From Gordonia terrae (GTDB lineage: Bacteria > Actinomycetota > Actinomycetes > Mycobacteriales > Mycobacteriaceae): 64,000 bases of DNA. The notes below the pieces were generated by a model. It searched no databases. It saw nothing but the letters and a program-made list of their open reading frames with translations, and had not been told where the DNA came from. Shown in pieces: positions 16,098 to 26,979 of this stretch; position 1 is the stretch's first letter, and each line of letters begins with the position of its first letter. The position numbers and the translations under genes were made by a program. The DNA is taken from assembly GCF_001698225.1 (NCBI RefSeq), contig NZ_CP016594.1, forward strand, positions 5,637,502 to 5,701,501. Reading direction: 5' to 3'.

Positions 16098-18149
16098 TCA
16101 ACCGACCGGCCGACCCACCGGCGTCGACAGCGGCAGGTTCACGAAGCTCGGCCGGTTCGGGTCGAGTTGGATGTGCTGCGGCCGCAGTCCGGACTCGTTC
16201 AGCAACGGCCGCAACGGAAGACCGCGTGGGAAGTTCATCGCGAACACGTCGACCCGCAGCCGGTGCCCCGGCTTGATCAGCGCCTCGGTCGGCAACAGAC
16301 CGATGTCGACGCTGACCGGACGGCCCGGCACGACCGGCTGCCGCGACGCCAGGGTCAGCTCGTAGAACGGATCGATCACGTCACCGTTGGGCGCGAACTG
16401 CGAGGCCGCCTTGTCGTACCCGCGCAGCGACGCCATCACCTGACCCGAGGTCAGCACCTTCGACGTCCCGTCGGGGGCAACGTCGTTCAGCGTCGCCGTC
16501 CAGTAACCGTCGGTGGCGTCCAGCACGGTGTTCAGCCGCACGTTCGAGTACCCGGACACGCTGCGCGTCGTCGTCAGCGGGGGAGTGGTGAACGACAACG
16601 CCGCGCGCTCGGAGATGCGAGCATCGTCGGCGCACAAGGGGAAGATCGCGAGGGCGCCGGCCAGCTGTTGCGCGGCGTCGCGCGAACACATCGGTGCCAG
16701 ACCGGGCGCGATGGTCATCCGGGCACGCGAGGCGGGTGGGGTGGGGGTCAGGCTGCCGTCGCGGACCGCGTGCGCCGCGGTGCCGCTGCGCCGGTCGCCG
16801 AGATAGAGCCGCTGACGTTCCATCCCGGCCCGCGGGAACTGCTGCGCGGTGATCCACGAGTCGCCGACCTGCTTGAGGTTGACCGGCCCATAGGAGTCGA
16901 CACCGTTGTCGATTCCCTTGAGCCACTTGTCGAACCACGCCTTCTGTAAGACGTCCAACCGTGGCGGGGTGTTCCGCCGGCCCTCCTGGCCGCCGCCGAT
17001 CGTGAGGTGATACCCGTCGCCCATGATCAGTTGCTTCTGGCCCGGCGGCAGCGGGATCTTGTTGTACATCCGGACTTCACTGTTGGTGAAGAGGTCGAAC
17101 CAGCCGCCGTAGATGAGCGTCGGGGTGGTGATGCGATCGGCGTGGTCGAGCCAGGACGACCGTGGCTCGGAGTCGTTGTCCAGCAATGCCTTCAGGTTCG
17201 GCGGCACCGACGGGATGTCGGGGGTCAGCAACGCGGCGAACAATTGCGGGTAGAACGTGAACGGGTCGGAGATCCGGTCCGCCAACCACTTCCAGTCGAA
17301 CGTGCCGTTCAGCATCGACGCGACGTTCGGGATCATCTTGGTCGTGTTGACCAGTGTCAGCCACAGCGGGAGGAATCCGACACCCAGAGCGCCGCCCGGG
17401 GCGACGATGTCGCGGATGAGGTCGCCGCCGGGCTCGACCGGGAAGATCGCCTTGAGTGCCTTCGGGTTCTTGTTGGCGGCCTGGATCTGGTTGATCGCCG
17501 AGTAGGACACACCCGACATGCCGACCTTGCCGTTGGACCACCGCTGCTTCGACGCCCAGTCGATCACCTCGATGGTGTCGCGCTGTTCCCGCGACTGGAA
17601 GACGTCCCAGACGCCCTGGGAGAAACCGGTGCCCCGGACGTCCACGACCACCTGCGTGTAACCGCTGCGGACGAGGTCGAAGTCGACGAGGAAGGTCTTC
17701 GCACCGCCGTCGCGGATCGTGTGCGCGATGTCGTTGATGCCGTCGATCGGCGTCCCGGACAGGTTGATCGACCGCGCGATCTGCAGCAGATAGGGCTCGA
17801 GGACCGGGTTCTGCATCACCGCGGATCCGACGGTGGTGATGAGCTTGGTGTACGGCGTCATGTTGACGATGACGGGCGTCTTGGTCGACGTCGGTCGCTC
17901 GCGGACGTCGGCCGGGCGGTACACGTTGGCCCGGAGCACCGTGCCGTCGCTCATCCGGATCGGGACATCCCAGGTGACGTTGACGCCGGCGTACGGCTGC
18001 GGGCCGTCATGGCTCGCCGCCCACCGTGCCGCATCGGCTCCGCCTGTCGGTCCGACCGGTGCGGCGCCCGCCACAGCGATCGGCGCGACCAGCGCGACCA
18101 CCGCCAGGACCACCGCGATCAGGACCCGAGCACTCTTCGACCCACTCAT
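16098..18149 (-). CDS. Secreted CocE/NonD family hydrolase (X-Pro dipeptidyl-peptidase-like)
   Basis: The ATG at 18149 gives 683 residues; a GTG two codons earlier is possible. A signal peptide is clear (KSARVLIAVVLAVVALVAP, then AGAAP). The catalytic domain has VVVDVRGTGFSQG and the nucleophile elbow GMSGVSYSA with Ser215. The C-terminal part, ending near RLRVDVFAMNFPR, matches the galactose-binding-like X-Pro dipeptidyl-peptidase C domain. Family members cleave esters such as cocaine, or acyl and peptide bonds. A stand-alone secreted enzyme like this could act on cell-envelope or environmental esters. Confidence 0.88.
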   Translation of the reverse strand: MSGSKSARVLIAVVLAVVALVAPIAVAGAAPVGPTGGADAARWAASHDGPQPYAGVNVTWDVPIRMSDGTVLRANVYRPADVRERPTSTKTPVIVNMTPYTKLITTVGSAVMQNPVLEPYLLQIARSINLSGTPIDGINDIAHTIRDGGAKTFLVDFDLVRSGYTQVVVDVRGTGFSQGVWDVFQSREQRDTIEVIDWASKQRWSNGKVGMSGVSYSAINQIQAANKNPKALKAIFPVEPGGDLIRDIVAPGGALGVGFLPLWLTLVNTTKMIPNVASMLNGTFDWKWLADRISDPFTFYPQLFAALLTPDIPSVPPNLKALLDNDSEPRSSWLDHADRITTPTLIYGGWFDLFTNSEVRMYNKIPLPPGQKQLIMGDGYHLTIGGGQEGRRNTPPRLDVLQKAWFDKWLKGIDNGVDSYGPVNLKQVGDSWITAQQFPRAGMERQRLYLGDRRSGTAAHAVRDGSLTPTPPASRARMTIAPGLAPMCSRDAAQQLAGALAIFPLCADDARISERAALSFTTPPLTTTRSVSGYSNVRLNTVLDATDGYWTATLNDVAPDGTSKVLTSGQVMASLRGYDKAASQFAPNGDVIDPFYELTLASRQPVVPGRPVSVDIGLLPTEALIKPGHRLRVDVFAMNFPRGLPLRPLLNESGLRPQHIQLDPNRPSFVNLPLSTPVGRPVG

Positions 18150-18297
18150 GCACACCCCCGCATGTCATGCGCTGGAGAAACCACGGTTGATCCAGCGAGC
18201 TTGTGATCAAGCGTCCACAACCTAACACCTCGGGGGTGACGTGGATCACCGGGTGTCTCAGGGAATGCTCAGCATCACCGCCGGGTGCCGGGACGAC

Positions 18298-18975
18298 TCA
18301 GTTCAAACTGAGATCGATCGGGTGTGTCGCGAGGAGTGGCTTGGGCCAGGCCTGCCTGCGCAGGACGTCGAACCACACATCGGACGCCGGCGGCGCGAGC
18401 AGATCGCGGGGGAGTGCCGACGCGGTCATCCAGCTGAACTGGTCGAGCTCGTCGTCGAGCTGCCCGACCCCCCAGCCGCTGTAGCCCGCGAAGATCCGGA
18501 CGCCCTCGAGGACGTCGGCAAGAGGTTCGGGGTCGGCGTCGAGGTCGACGAGGACGACCCGGCCGTCCACCGGTCGCAGGGCGGGTACGTCGTCGACGTC
18601 GATTCCCGGTTTCACCACCCCCAGGCACAGCGCGGCTTCCTGGTTCACCGGCCCGCCCACATAGAGGGCGCGCGGCGAGGCCGCGATGTCGGTCCACTGG
18701 GGCAGGAGATTGTGGACGGCGGTCTGGCTCATCCGGTTGAGGATGACACCGAGGCTGCCCGACTCGTTGTGCTCGATCACGTAGATGACGGTGCGCGCGA
18801 AGGTGGGTTCGACGAGGTCGGTCGACGCGATCAGCGCGGTGCCCGCCCGCACCCTCGGCGTCGGGTCGGCGTCCCACGGAACGCCGGGCATACGTGCACC
18901 ACCACCGGCACCCGCCGAGTGCTCTCCGGGACGGGATTCCGGTGTGGGATCGTCTGCGTCGTCACCTCCGGCCAC
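18298..18975 (-). CDS. YqgE/AlgH family protein
   Basis: The core begins RVRAGTALIASTDLVEPTFARTV and ends LLATHPIDLSLN, matching the conserved UPF0301/AlgH fold and M. tuberculosis Rv0038. I chose the GTG at 18975 (225 residues) because GATGAT lies six bases upstream like a leaderless box; the ATG at 18891 (197 residues) is a serious alternative. The extra N-terminus is low-complexity Asp, Gly and Pro. The molecular role of the family is unsettled. It is divergent from an MFS gene, as in mycobacteria. Confidence 0.85.
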   Translation of the reverse strand: MAGGDDADDPTPESRPGEHSAGAGGGARMPGVPWDADPTPRVRAGTALIASTDLVEPTFARTVIYVIEHNESGSLGVILNRMSQTAVHNLLPQWTDIAASPRALYVGGPVNQEAALCLGVVKPGIDVDDVPALRPVDGRVVLVDLDADPEPLADVLEGVRIFAGYSGWGVGQLDDELDQFSWMTASALPRDLLAPPASDVWFDVLRRQAWPKPLLATHPIDLSLN

Positions 18976-19024
18976 CCGACCATCATCGCACGTCCGTGGC
19001 CGACCGGGTCCATCGTCAGCTCGG

Positions 19025-19030
19025 TACCCT
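19025..19030 (+). promoter_or_regulatory. Minus-10 box for leaderless MFS gene
   Basis: TACCCT ends six bases before the GTG at 19037. Confidence 0.5.
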
Positions 19031-19036
19031 GGATCA

Positions 19037-20371
19037 GTGAGCAGCACCCAGGTGACCCGTGACCGACGCGGGTGGTCGGTGTTCGTCCACTCCCTCCGTT
19101 CCTCGCCTGGACTCGGCCGCCTGCTGTCGGTGCGACTGTCGAGTCAGATCACCGACGGCATCTTCCAGGCCGCGCTGGTCGGCAGCATTCTCTTCAACCC
19201 GGAGCGCCACGCCGACCCGCTCGCGGTGGCCGGTGGCCTGGCAGTGCTGCTACTGCCGTATTCGCTCATCGGCCCGTTCGCGGGGGCGTTGCTCGACCAC
19301 TGGGATCGACGCAACGTGTTGCTGTACGCGAACCTCCTGCGCGGACTGATCATCGGACTCGTCGCACTCTCGGTCGCCTCCGGCGCGCCCGACGTCGTGG
19401 TGTTGATCTCCGCGCTCGCCGCGACGGGCGCGAGCCGGTTCGTCGCCGCCGGGCTGTCCGCCGGACTGCCCCACGTCGCCCGGCGAGAAGTGCTCGTCGC
19501 CACCAACGCACTGTTCACGACACTCGGTGGCGCGATGCTCACCGTAGGGCTCGGCGTCACGCTGGGTCTGCGTGCGATCTTCGGGGACGACAACGTCGGC
19601 AGCGCCCTCACGATGCTCGCCGGGATCGTGCTCGCCGTCGTCTCCGGCGGGCTGGCACACGGGTTCCGCCCACTGCAGCTCGGCCCCGACGAGCCCGACG
19701 ATCCGGGTCGTTCGGCGGTGCACGCGGTGTCCGTCGGGCTGTGGCACGGCGCGCGTGCCGTCGCGCACCACAAGACCGTGGCCGCCGCGCTCTCGGCGAT
19801 CGGCGCGCATCGGCTCGTATTCGGGATGAACACGCTGATGATCCTGGTGCTGACGCGCCAGATGGGCCCCGGCGACGGCCTCGACCGCGTCAGCGTCGTG
19901 ATCGGCTTCACCGGCGCCGGTGCGCTTCTCGCCGCGGTCGTGACGCCGATCGCGGTGGCACGCGCGGGCCGGTACGCGACCCTGCTCGTGGCGCTGGGCG
20001 TCGGGGCGGTCGCGGAACTCTCCGTGCTGAGTTTCGAGTTCGCGGTGATCTGCGGTTCGGCATTCGTGCTGGGGCTCATCGGCCAGATCGCGAAGTTGTG
20101 TGGAGACGTGGCGATGCAGGTCGACGTCGACGACGCGGTACGCGGTCAGGTGTTCTCGGTTCAGGACGCCGTGTTCAACATCGCCTATGTCGGCGCGGTG
20201 ACGGTCGCGGCCCTCGCGATCCCCGACAACGGGCGGGCGACCGGGCTCGTCGTGCTCGGGGTGGTGCTCTACCTCCTCGGAATGCTCGTGGTGCGCCTCC
20301 TTCATCCGCGCGGGCACGGGTCCACCCAGCCCACGACCGTGCGGCCCACCGTCACCGACCCCGCCGCGTGA
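19037..20371 (+). CDS. Major facilitator superfamily transporter
   Basis: This 444-residue protein has about twelve membrane segments. The loop ALLDHWDRRNVLLYANLLRG after segment 2 is the MFS cytoplasmic motif A. It corresponds to M. tuberculosis Rv0037c, which also faces the AlgH gene, so the pair is conserved around leuS. The substrate is unknown; drug or metabolite efflux is the usual guess for this branch. Its last 20 bases overlap the 3' end of the convergent gene. Confidence 0.85.
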   Translation: MSSTQVTRDRRGWSVFVHSLRSSPGLGRLLSVRLSSQITDGIFQAALVGSILFNPERHADPLAVAGGLAVLLLPYSLIGPFAGALLDHWDRRNVLLYANLLRGLIIGLVALSVASGAPDVVVLISALAATGASRFVAAGLSAGLPHVARREVLVATNALFTTLGGAMLTVGLGVTLGLRAIFGDDNVGSALTMLAGIVLAVVSGGLAHGFRPLQLGPDEPDDPGRSAVHAVSVGLWHGARAVAHHKTVAAALSAIGAHRLVFGMNTLMILVLTRQMGPGDGLDRVSVVIGFTGAGALLAAVVTPIAVARAGRYATLLVALGVGAVAELSVLSFEFAVICGSAFVLGLIGQIAKLCGDVAMQVDVDDAVRGQVFSVQDAVFNIAYVGAVTVAALAIPDNGRATGLVVLGVVLYLLGMLVVRLLHPRGHGSTQPTTVRPTVTDPAA

Positions 20372-20909
20372 ACCGCGGATCCCGCTTGTCGTAGGTGGCG
20401 TCGGCGATCCCGTCCCCGTTCGTATCGACCAGGACCACATCGTGTCCGCCATCGGCATCGGAATCCACGTACAGACGTTCGCCGACGATCCGGCCACCCC
20501 GGTCGGCTCCCACGATCTCGGCGTCGGGGTCACCGTCATCGTCGAGGTCGATTCGGGTGACGAGCGCCGCCGGGGGTCGCGAATTCTCGTCGGGGACGTC
20601 GCGCCGCGGCAGCTGGTCGCCGGCGAGGTCGGCTCGCGCGACGGGCTGGTCCCAGAGTCCCGCCCCGGAGTCGCGGTAGAACGCATCGGGCACTCCGTCG
20701 TCGTCGGTGTCGAGAGCGGCCACGTCAGCGACACCGTCCGCGTCCGTGTCCCACATCGCGTCATCGCGATGTCCGTCGCCGTCGAAGTCGAGCCGGATGG
20801 CATCCAGGGCTTCGGACCGCGCGGTCCCGAGCGCGAGATCGGCGGTGCCGGACCAGCGCGTCGTCGGACCGTCGCCGGTCCCGAAGAAGTACTCGATCGC
20901 CGGGTCCAT
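20352..20909 (-). CDS. Asp-rich repeat protein with calcium-binding-type motifs
   Basis: The ATG at 20909 gives 185 residues; the much longer upstream frame shadows the divergent gene. At least six copies of a DxDxDG-type motif are visible: DFDGDGHRD, DTDADGVAD, DTDDDGVPD, DLDDDGDPD, DSDADGGHD and DTNGDGIAD. These resemble calcium-binding loops of the thrombospondin/dockerin kind, yet no signal peptide is seen. It resembles a mycobacterial family of unknown function (DUF6802-like, from memory). It overlaps the MFS gene tail by 20 bases. Confidence 0.7.
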   Translation of the reverse strand: MDPAIEYFFGTGDGPTTRWSGTADLALGTARSEALDAIRLDFDGDGHRDDAMWDTDADGVADVAALDTDDDGVPDAFYRDSGAGLWDQPVARADLAGDQLPRRDVPDENSRPPAALVTRIDLDDDGDPDAEIVGADRGGRIVGERLYVDSDADGGHDVVLVDTNGDGIADATYDKRDPRFTRRGR

Positions 20910-21016
20910 GAGGTGTTGGACGCAGCGGGGCGTCGTCCGGTTCCCCGGAGTGGACACATCGCCGGGCCGGGTTTCACCGACGCACCCGCCGGGTGACCCC
21001 GCACCCGACCACCCGG

Positions 21017-21022
21017 TAGGTT
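21017..21022 (+). promoter_or_regulatory. Minus-10 box for leaderless PLP enzyme gene
   Basis: TAGGTT ends seven bases before the ATG at 21030. Confidence 0.4.
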
Positions 21023-21029
21023 GTGGCCC

Positions 21030-22121
21030 ATGTATGTCAGCGATCTCGGCGAGCAGTGGCACGCGGCCCGGCTCGAACCAGCCCTGGCACATCTCGACTC
21101 TGCGTCGGCGGGTCGCTCCTCCTACGCACTGATCGGCGCGATGACCGCACATCTGTGGCGGGAGACCGAACGCGGTTCCTACGTCGCCGCTGATGACCGC
21201 GCCGATGAGATCGCGCGGGACACAAGGAATCTCGCCGCGCTCATCGGACACACCGGCGACGAGGTCGTCTTCCGTGAGAGCGCCCGCGCCGCACTGCGTG
21301 CCCTTCTCACCAACTGGAGCCTGCCCGTCACCTCGACGGTGTGGGTGGCCAAGAACGAATTCGGGCCCAACCTCGAGGAGTTCGAGCGCCGCGGCTACGC
21401 GGTGCGGACGATGCCCGACGGCGACGTCTACGGTCATGTCGACACCGACGCGCTCGAGAACATGCTGCAGTTCGAGCAGCCCGACTTCATCCACGTCTGT
21501 CACATCGGCTCGATGTCCGGTGTGGTGCAGCCGGTCACGCGGATCGTCGAACTCGCGCACCGCGCCGGAGTGCCCGTGGTGGTGGACATGGCGCAGTCGG
21601 TGGGTCACGTCCCCACCGTCACCGGTGCCGACGTGGTCTACGGCACCAGCCGCAAGTGGCTCACCGGTCCGCGCGGCGTCGGGTTCGTCGCGGTGCGCCG
21701 GGACTCGTTGCGGCCGGTCCGGATCGACGGCTCGGAGGCATTCATCGCCGGACGCCTCGGACTCGGTGTCGCCGTTCGCGAGCTGCTGGAGATCGGCCAG
21801 CAGCGCGTGTTCCGCGAACTCGCGAAGATCGGCAAGGCCACCCGCGAGCGGCTCCACGGCATCGCCAGCTGGGAGGTCCTCGAACCGATCGACGAGCCGT
21901 CGGCGATCATCACCCTCGCACCCCCGCCCGGGTGGCAGTTCGACGACGTCGCCGCCGCCCGCGACAAGCTGCTCTCCCTCGGCGTCCTGGTGACCGCCGC
22001 GGACACCTGGCGCGCGCCGCTCGCGACCGAGCACCCGGTCCTCCGGATCAGCCCACACCTCGACGTGCGCAGGTCCGAACTCGATCAGGTCGCCGACGCG
22101 TTGCGGACGATGGGTTACTGA
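21030..22121 (+). CDS. Class V aminotransferase fold PLP enzyme, EgtE-like
   Basis: The protein has 363 residues. The PLP lysine is Lys209 in YGTSRKWLTGPRGVG, and VVDMAQSVGHVP supplies the cofactor aspartate (Asp186). This SRKW-GPRG pattern is shared with EgtE, the C-S lyase that ends ergothioneine synthesis, and with cysteine desulfurase-like enzymes. The rest of the ergothioneine pathway (egtABCD) is not next to it, so the role is uncertain. It is divergent from the Asp-rich protein gene. Confidence 0.75.
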   Translation: MYVSDLGEQWHAARLEPALAHLDSASAGRSSYALIGAMTAHLWRETERGSYVAADDRADEIARDTRNLAALIGHTGDEVVFRESARAALRALLTNWSLPVTSTVWVAKNEFGPNLEEFERRGYAVRTMPDGDVYGHVDTDALENMLQFEQPDFIHVCHIGSMSGVVQPVTRIVELAHRAGVPVVVDMAQSVGHVPTVTGADVVYGTSRKWLTGPRGVGFVAVRRDSLRPVRIDGSEAFIAGRLGLGVAVRELLEIGQQRVFRELAKIGKATRERLHGIASWEVLEPIDEPSAIITLAPPPGWQFDDVAAARDKLLSLGVLVTAADTWRAPLATEHPVLRISPHLDVRRSELDQVADALRTMGY

Positions 22122-22151
22122 CGCCCCGAGCTAGCCCCGACACCGAGCACC

Positions 22152-23687
<1,536 letters not shown>

Positions 23688-23723
23688 CAGTGCCGTCCCG
23701 CCGCGGGATCGGTGCTCACGTCG

Positions 23724-24320
23724 TCACCCGTCGCCGCCCGGTCCGACCGGACGCAGGTAACCGGCCAACATCTCGTGCAGTTCGACGCTCCAGCCGTCGG
23801 CGAGGATGTCGGACACCAGCGCCCCCGACTGCAGGAACGACTGCGCGATCAGCAGCACCATCGCGGCCATCCGCTTGGTGTCACCCGCACGCACCTGTCG
23901 CCGTTCCTGCCCCTGCGACAGCATGTCGGCGAGAATGGCGAGGATTCCCTGCTGGCTCGTACCCAGACGCTCGAAGACGTACGGCGACATGAACTCTCGC
24001 TGCTCACGCCACAGCGAGGCGATCAGTTCGTCGTCCCGGAGCGCGCCGACCACCGCCACCACCTGCCCGACGAGCGCGTCGAGATCGGCGGGCTCACCGG
24101 TTCCGCCGATGGCATCTTCGACCACCCCGAGGACCTCCCGGGTCAACAGACCGCGGATGATCTCGGTGATGTCGGGCCAGCGGCGGTACACCGTCGGTCG
24201 ACTGACGCCTGCTTGTCGGGCCACTTCGGAGACAGTCACCTTGCGTCCGCCGCTACGCAGCAGGCAGCTCCGCGCTGCATCCAGAACGAGATCCCCGATC
24301 TCCTCGTTACGGATTGCCAT
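23724..24320 (-). CDS. TetR family transcriptional regulator
   Basis: The start is the ATG at 24320 (198 residues). The N-terminal helix-turn-helix reads KVTVSEVARQAGVSRPTVYRRWP, followed by an all-helical ligand domain. It sits between glpD, on the same strand 36 bp downstream, and a divergent diacylglycerol kinase gene. A role in glycerol or lipid precursor control is therefore plausible. The gap upstream holds the repeated GTAAC motif that may be its own operator. Confidence 0.88.
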   Translation of the reverse strand: MAIRNEEIGDLVLDAARSCLLRSGGRKVTVSEVARQAGVSRPTVYRRWPDITEIIRGLLTREVLGVVEDAIGGTGEPADLDALVGQVVAVVGALRDDELIASLWREQREFMSPYVFERLGTSQQGILAILADMLSQGQERRQVRAGDTKRMAAMVLLIAQSFLQSGALVSDILADGWSVELHEMLAGYLRPVGPGGDG

Positions 24321-24325
24321 GATGT

Positions 24326-24338
24326 GTAACACTGTAAC
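24326..24338. promoter_or_regulatory. Candidate TetR operator, GTAAC direct repeat
   Basis: GTAACACTGTAAC lies six bases upstream of the TetR start codon and between the two divergent genes. It is a direct rather than inverted repeat, so the assignment is weak. Confidence 0.35.
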
Positions 24339-24369
24339 GGATCACTTGAACGGCGGGGGGCCGACTCAT

Positions 24370-25278
24370 ATGACTATCGAACACGCCACAGTTGTGGCCA
24401 GTCCGTACGCGCGTCACGGAACGGGACTCCGTGTGGCGCACGACGCTGCGGAACTCCTGCGCGCCCGGGACGTGGAGGTGGAGGTCATCGTCGGCGAGGA
24501 CATCGCCGACGCCGCCGATCTCGCGGGCAAGGCAGCACGGGGAGACACCGACGTCATCGTCGTCGTGGGGGGCGACGGCACGGTGCGTCTGGCGGTCGAG
24601 GCCATCATCGGATCCGGCAAGCCACTCGCCGTCATCCCGGCCGGCAGCGGAAACGACTTCGCGCGCAACCTCGGCATCCCGCTCGAGCCCGCCGATGCCG
24701 TCGAGGTCGTCCTCGCCGGACACCGCCGGCCCATCGACCTCGGCCGCGTCAGCTTCCCGGACGGTCAGACCGCGTTGTTCAGCACGGTCGCCGCCACCGG
24801 GTTCGACGCAGCCGTCACCGCCCGCGCGATCGACATGCGCCGCCCGCGCGGGCAGTCGCGGTACACGATCGCGGCGCTGCTCGAGCTGCTCGCGCTGCGC
24901 TCGCGCCACTACCAGGTCCGAGTCGACGACCAGGCCGTCGAATCCGACCTCGTCTTCGCCGCGATCGGCAACACCACGTCGTACGGCGGCGGTATGAAGA
25001 TCACTCCTGCGGCCTCGATCACCGATGGGCAGCTCGACGTGACGCTTGCGCTCACCCCGCCGCGGCTGGCCCGCTGGACGATTGCCCGCGTGTTCCCGAA
25101 GGTGTTCTCGGGCAAGCACATCGACAGTCCCAATGTGCGGACCATGCGCGGCGAGGAAGTCGAGCTCTACTGCGATCCGCCGGCGCTGGTGTCGGTCGAC
25201 GGCGACCTCGTCGGACAACTCCCGGCGGTCTTCGAAGCGGTGCCCCACGCGATCGAGGTCTTCGCACCCGCGAGCTGA
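24370..25278 (+). CDS. Diacylglycerol kinase family lipid kinase
   Basis: The ATG at 24370 gives 302 residues. The nucleotide-binding motif VVVGGDGTVRLAVEAI and IPAGSGNDFARNLGIPL identify the DAGK/sphingosine kinase catalytic domain; VSVDGDLVG and IEVFAP are the usual C-terminal end. It would phosphorylate diacylglycerol or a related lipid to phosphatidic acid, feeding phospholipid and mannoside synthesis (compare M. tuberculosis Rv2252). A G-rich stretch (GGCGGGGGG) lies upstream as ribosome site. It is divergent from the TetR gene. Confidence 0.88.
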   Translation: MTIEHATVVASPYARHGTGLRVAHDAAELLRARDVEVEVIVGEDIADAADLAGKAARGDTDVIVVVGGDGTVRLAVEAIIGSGKPLAVIPAGSGNDFARNLGIPLEPADAVEVVLAGHRRPIDLGRVSFPDGQTALFSTVAATGFDAAVTARAIDMRRPRGQSRYTIAALLELLALRSRHYQVRVDDQAVESDLVFAAIGNTTSYGGGMKITPAASITDGQLDVTLALTPPRLARWTIARVFPKVFSGKHIDSPNVRTMRGEEVELYCDPPALVSVDGDLVGQLPAVFEAVPHAIEVFAPAS

Positions 25279-25305
25279 GCCGGCCGGGGGATGCCGCGGG
25301 CGGCG

Positions 25306-26817
25306 TCACTTCCCGCCGCGGGCCGCCCACCATTCCCGCAACGCGTCCTCCGCCTCATCGCGGCTCAGGGGTCCGCGGTCGAGTCGCAGTTCTTTGAGGT
25401 GACGCCATGCCTGACCGACGATCGGACCGGGCGGCACACCGAGGAGTTCCATGATGGCGTTGCCGTCGAGGTCGGGACGGACCTTCTCCAGGTTCTCGGC
25501 CGCCTGCAGGGCGGCGATCCGCTGCTCGAGGTCGTCGTAGTTCTGTTGCAGACGCCGCGCGCGCCGTTTGTTGCGCGTGGTGCAGTCGGCGCGCACCAGT
25601 TTGTTCAGCCGGTCGAGCAAGGGACCCGCGTCGGTGACGTACCGGCGGACGGCCGAATCGGTCCACGCGCCGTCACCGTATCCATGGAACCTCAAATGCA
25701 GGAAGACCAGCTGCGCGACATCGGACACCACCGCTTTGGGGTACTTCAGGGCCCGCATCCGTTTGCGCACCATCTTCGCGCCGACCACCTCGTGGTGGTG
25801 GAAGCTGACGCCGCCTCCCGGTTCGTGGCGGCGCGTCGCGGGCTTGCCGATGTCGTGCAACAGGGCCGCCCAGCGCAACACCAGGTCCGGATCGCCGTCC
25901 TCGAGGTCGATGGCCTGGCGGAGCACGGTCAACGAGTGCTGGTAGACGTCCTTGTGCTGATGGTGTTCGTCGATGGTGAGCTTCATCCCCGGCACCTCGG
26001 GCAGCACCCGCTCGGCCAGGCCGGTCTCGACCATCGCGTCGAGGGCCTCGATCGGGAACTCCCCGCAGATCAGCTTGTCCAGCTCGGTGCGAACGCGTTC
26101 GACGGTGATGCGTTCGATCTCGCCGTTCATCTCGGTGATGGCCTGCCACACCCGCGGCGCGAGCCGGAACCCCAGCTGGGAGACGAATCGGACCGCGCGC
26201 AGCATCCGGAGCGGGTCGTCGCCGAACGACTGCTCCGGGGTCGCCGGGGTGTCGATGACCCCCGCCAGGAGTGCGGTCAGACCGTCGAGTGGATCACAAA
26301 AATCCTGGGCGCCGGAGGAACCGATCTGCACGGCCATCGCGTTCACCGTGAAGTCGCGCCGGATCAGATCGTCCTCGAGCGACTCCCCGAAGGTGACATC
26401 CGGATTGCGGCTGACCTGGTCATACGCGTCCGCGCGGAACGTCGTGATCTCGATCAGGTGGTCACCCTTGCGGACCCCGACCGTGCCGAACTCGATGCCG
26501 ACGTCCCAGAACGCGTCGGCCCAGCCGCGGAGCAGCTGCGAGACCGCCTCCGGGCGCGCGTCGGTCGTGAAATCGAGGTCGTTGCCCAGCCGGCCGAGGA
26601 TCGCGTCGCGCACCGAGCCGCCCACCAGGTACAACTCGTGGCCGGCGTTCTCGAAGAGGGTCCCCAGCGGCACCAGGACGTCGTCGAGTTCGCGGAGCGC
26701 GATCGCCGCGGCGGCGAGCAGACGGGTGCGCCGTTCCGGGTCCGTCGCGCTCGATCGCCCGTCCGAGCTCACCTGGTCCGAAGAGGCCGTCGTCCCGGAC
26801 GAGGATGTGTCGTTCAC
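25306..26817 (-). CDS. pcnA: CCA tRNA nucleotidyltransferase / poly(A) polymerase family
   Basis: This 503-residue enzyme adds or repairs the 3' CCA of tRNAs. The nucleotidyltransferase motif is HELYLVGGSVRDAILGR, followed by NDLDFTTDARPE with the metal-binding aspartates. RRDFTVNAMAVQ follows. An HD domain is visible further on (LLHDIGKPATR, FHHHEVVGAKM). The GTG at 26817 is the start. It is the left end of the block conserved with M. tuberculosis (Rv3907c) and is divergent from the Nudix gene, as there. Confidence 0.93.
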   Translation of the reverse strand: MNDTSSSGTTASSDQVSSDGRSSATDPERRTRLLAAAAIALRELDDVLVPLGTLFENAGHELYLVGGSVRDAILGRLGNDLDFTTDARPEAVSQLLRGWADAFWDVGIEFGTVGVRKGDHLIEITTFRADAYDQVSRNPDVTFGESLEDDLIRRDFTVNAMAVQIGSSGAQDFCDPLDGLTALLAGVIDTPATPEQSFGDDPLRMLRAVRFVSQLGFRLAPRVWQAITEMNGEIERITVERVRTELDKLICGEFPIEALDAMVETGLAERVLPEVPGMKLTIDEHHQHKDVYQHSLTVLRQAIDLEDGDPDLVLRWAALLHDIGKPATRRHEPGGGVSFHHHEVVGAKMVRKRMRALKYPKAVVSDVAQLVFLHLRFHGYGDGAWTDSAVRRYVTDAGPLLDRLNKLVRADCTTRNKRRARRLQQNYDDLEQRIAALQAAENLEKVRPDLDGNAIMELLGVPPGPIVGQAWRHLKELRLDRGPLSRDEAEDALREWWAARGGK

Positions 26818-26967
26818 GGCTTGTCACCCTACCGTCGTGACCCGCGCCGATGACGCCGCGCAGTTCGACGCCGACCACTCATACACTTCCCGCGCACTCT
26901 CGACATCCCGAATCCACAACCTACGCGCCCGGGGAGGCGTCCAGACAAACTGCAGGTGACCAGCCGC

Positions 26968-26973
26968 TAGCAT
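26968..26973 (+). promoter_or_regulatory. Minus-10 box of the Nudix-murJ operon
   Basis: TAGCAT ends six bases before the GTG at 26980. The three following genes overlap, so this probably drives all of them. Confidence 0.5.
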
Positions 26974-26979
26974 CGTGGA

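Noticed and set aside
19250..21031. 593-residue open frame on the minus strand
   Set aside because: It is antisense to the MFS gene and out of frame with the Asp-rich protein; no domain visible.
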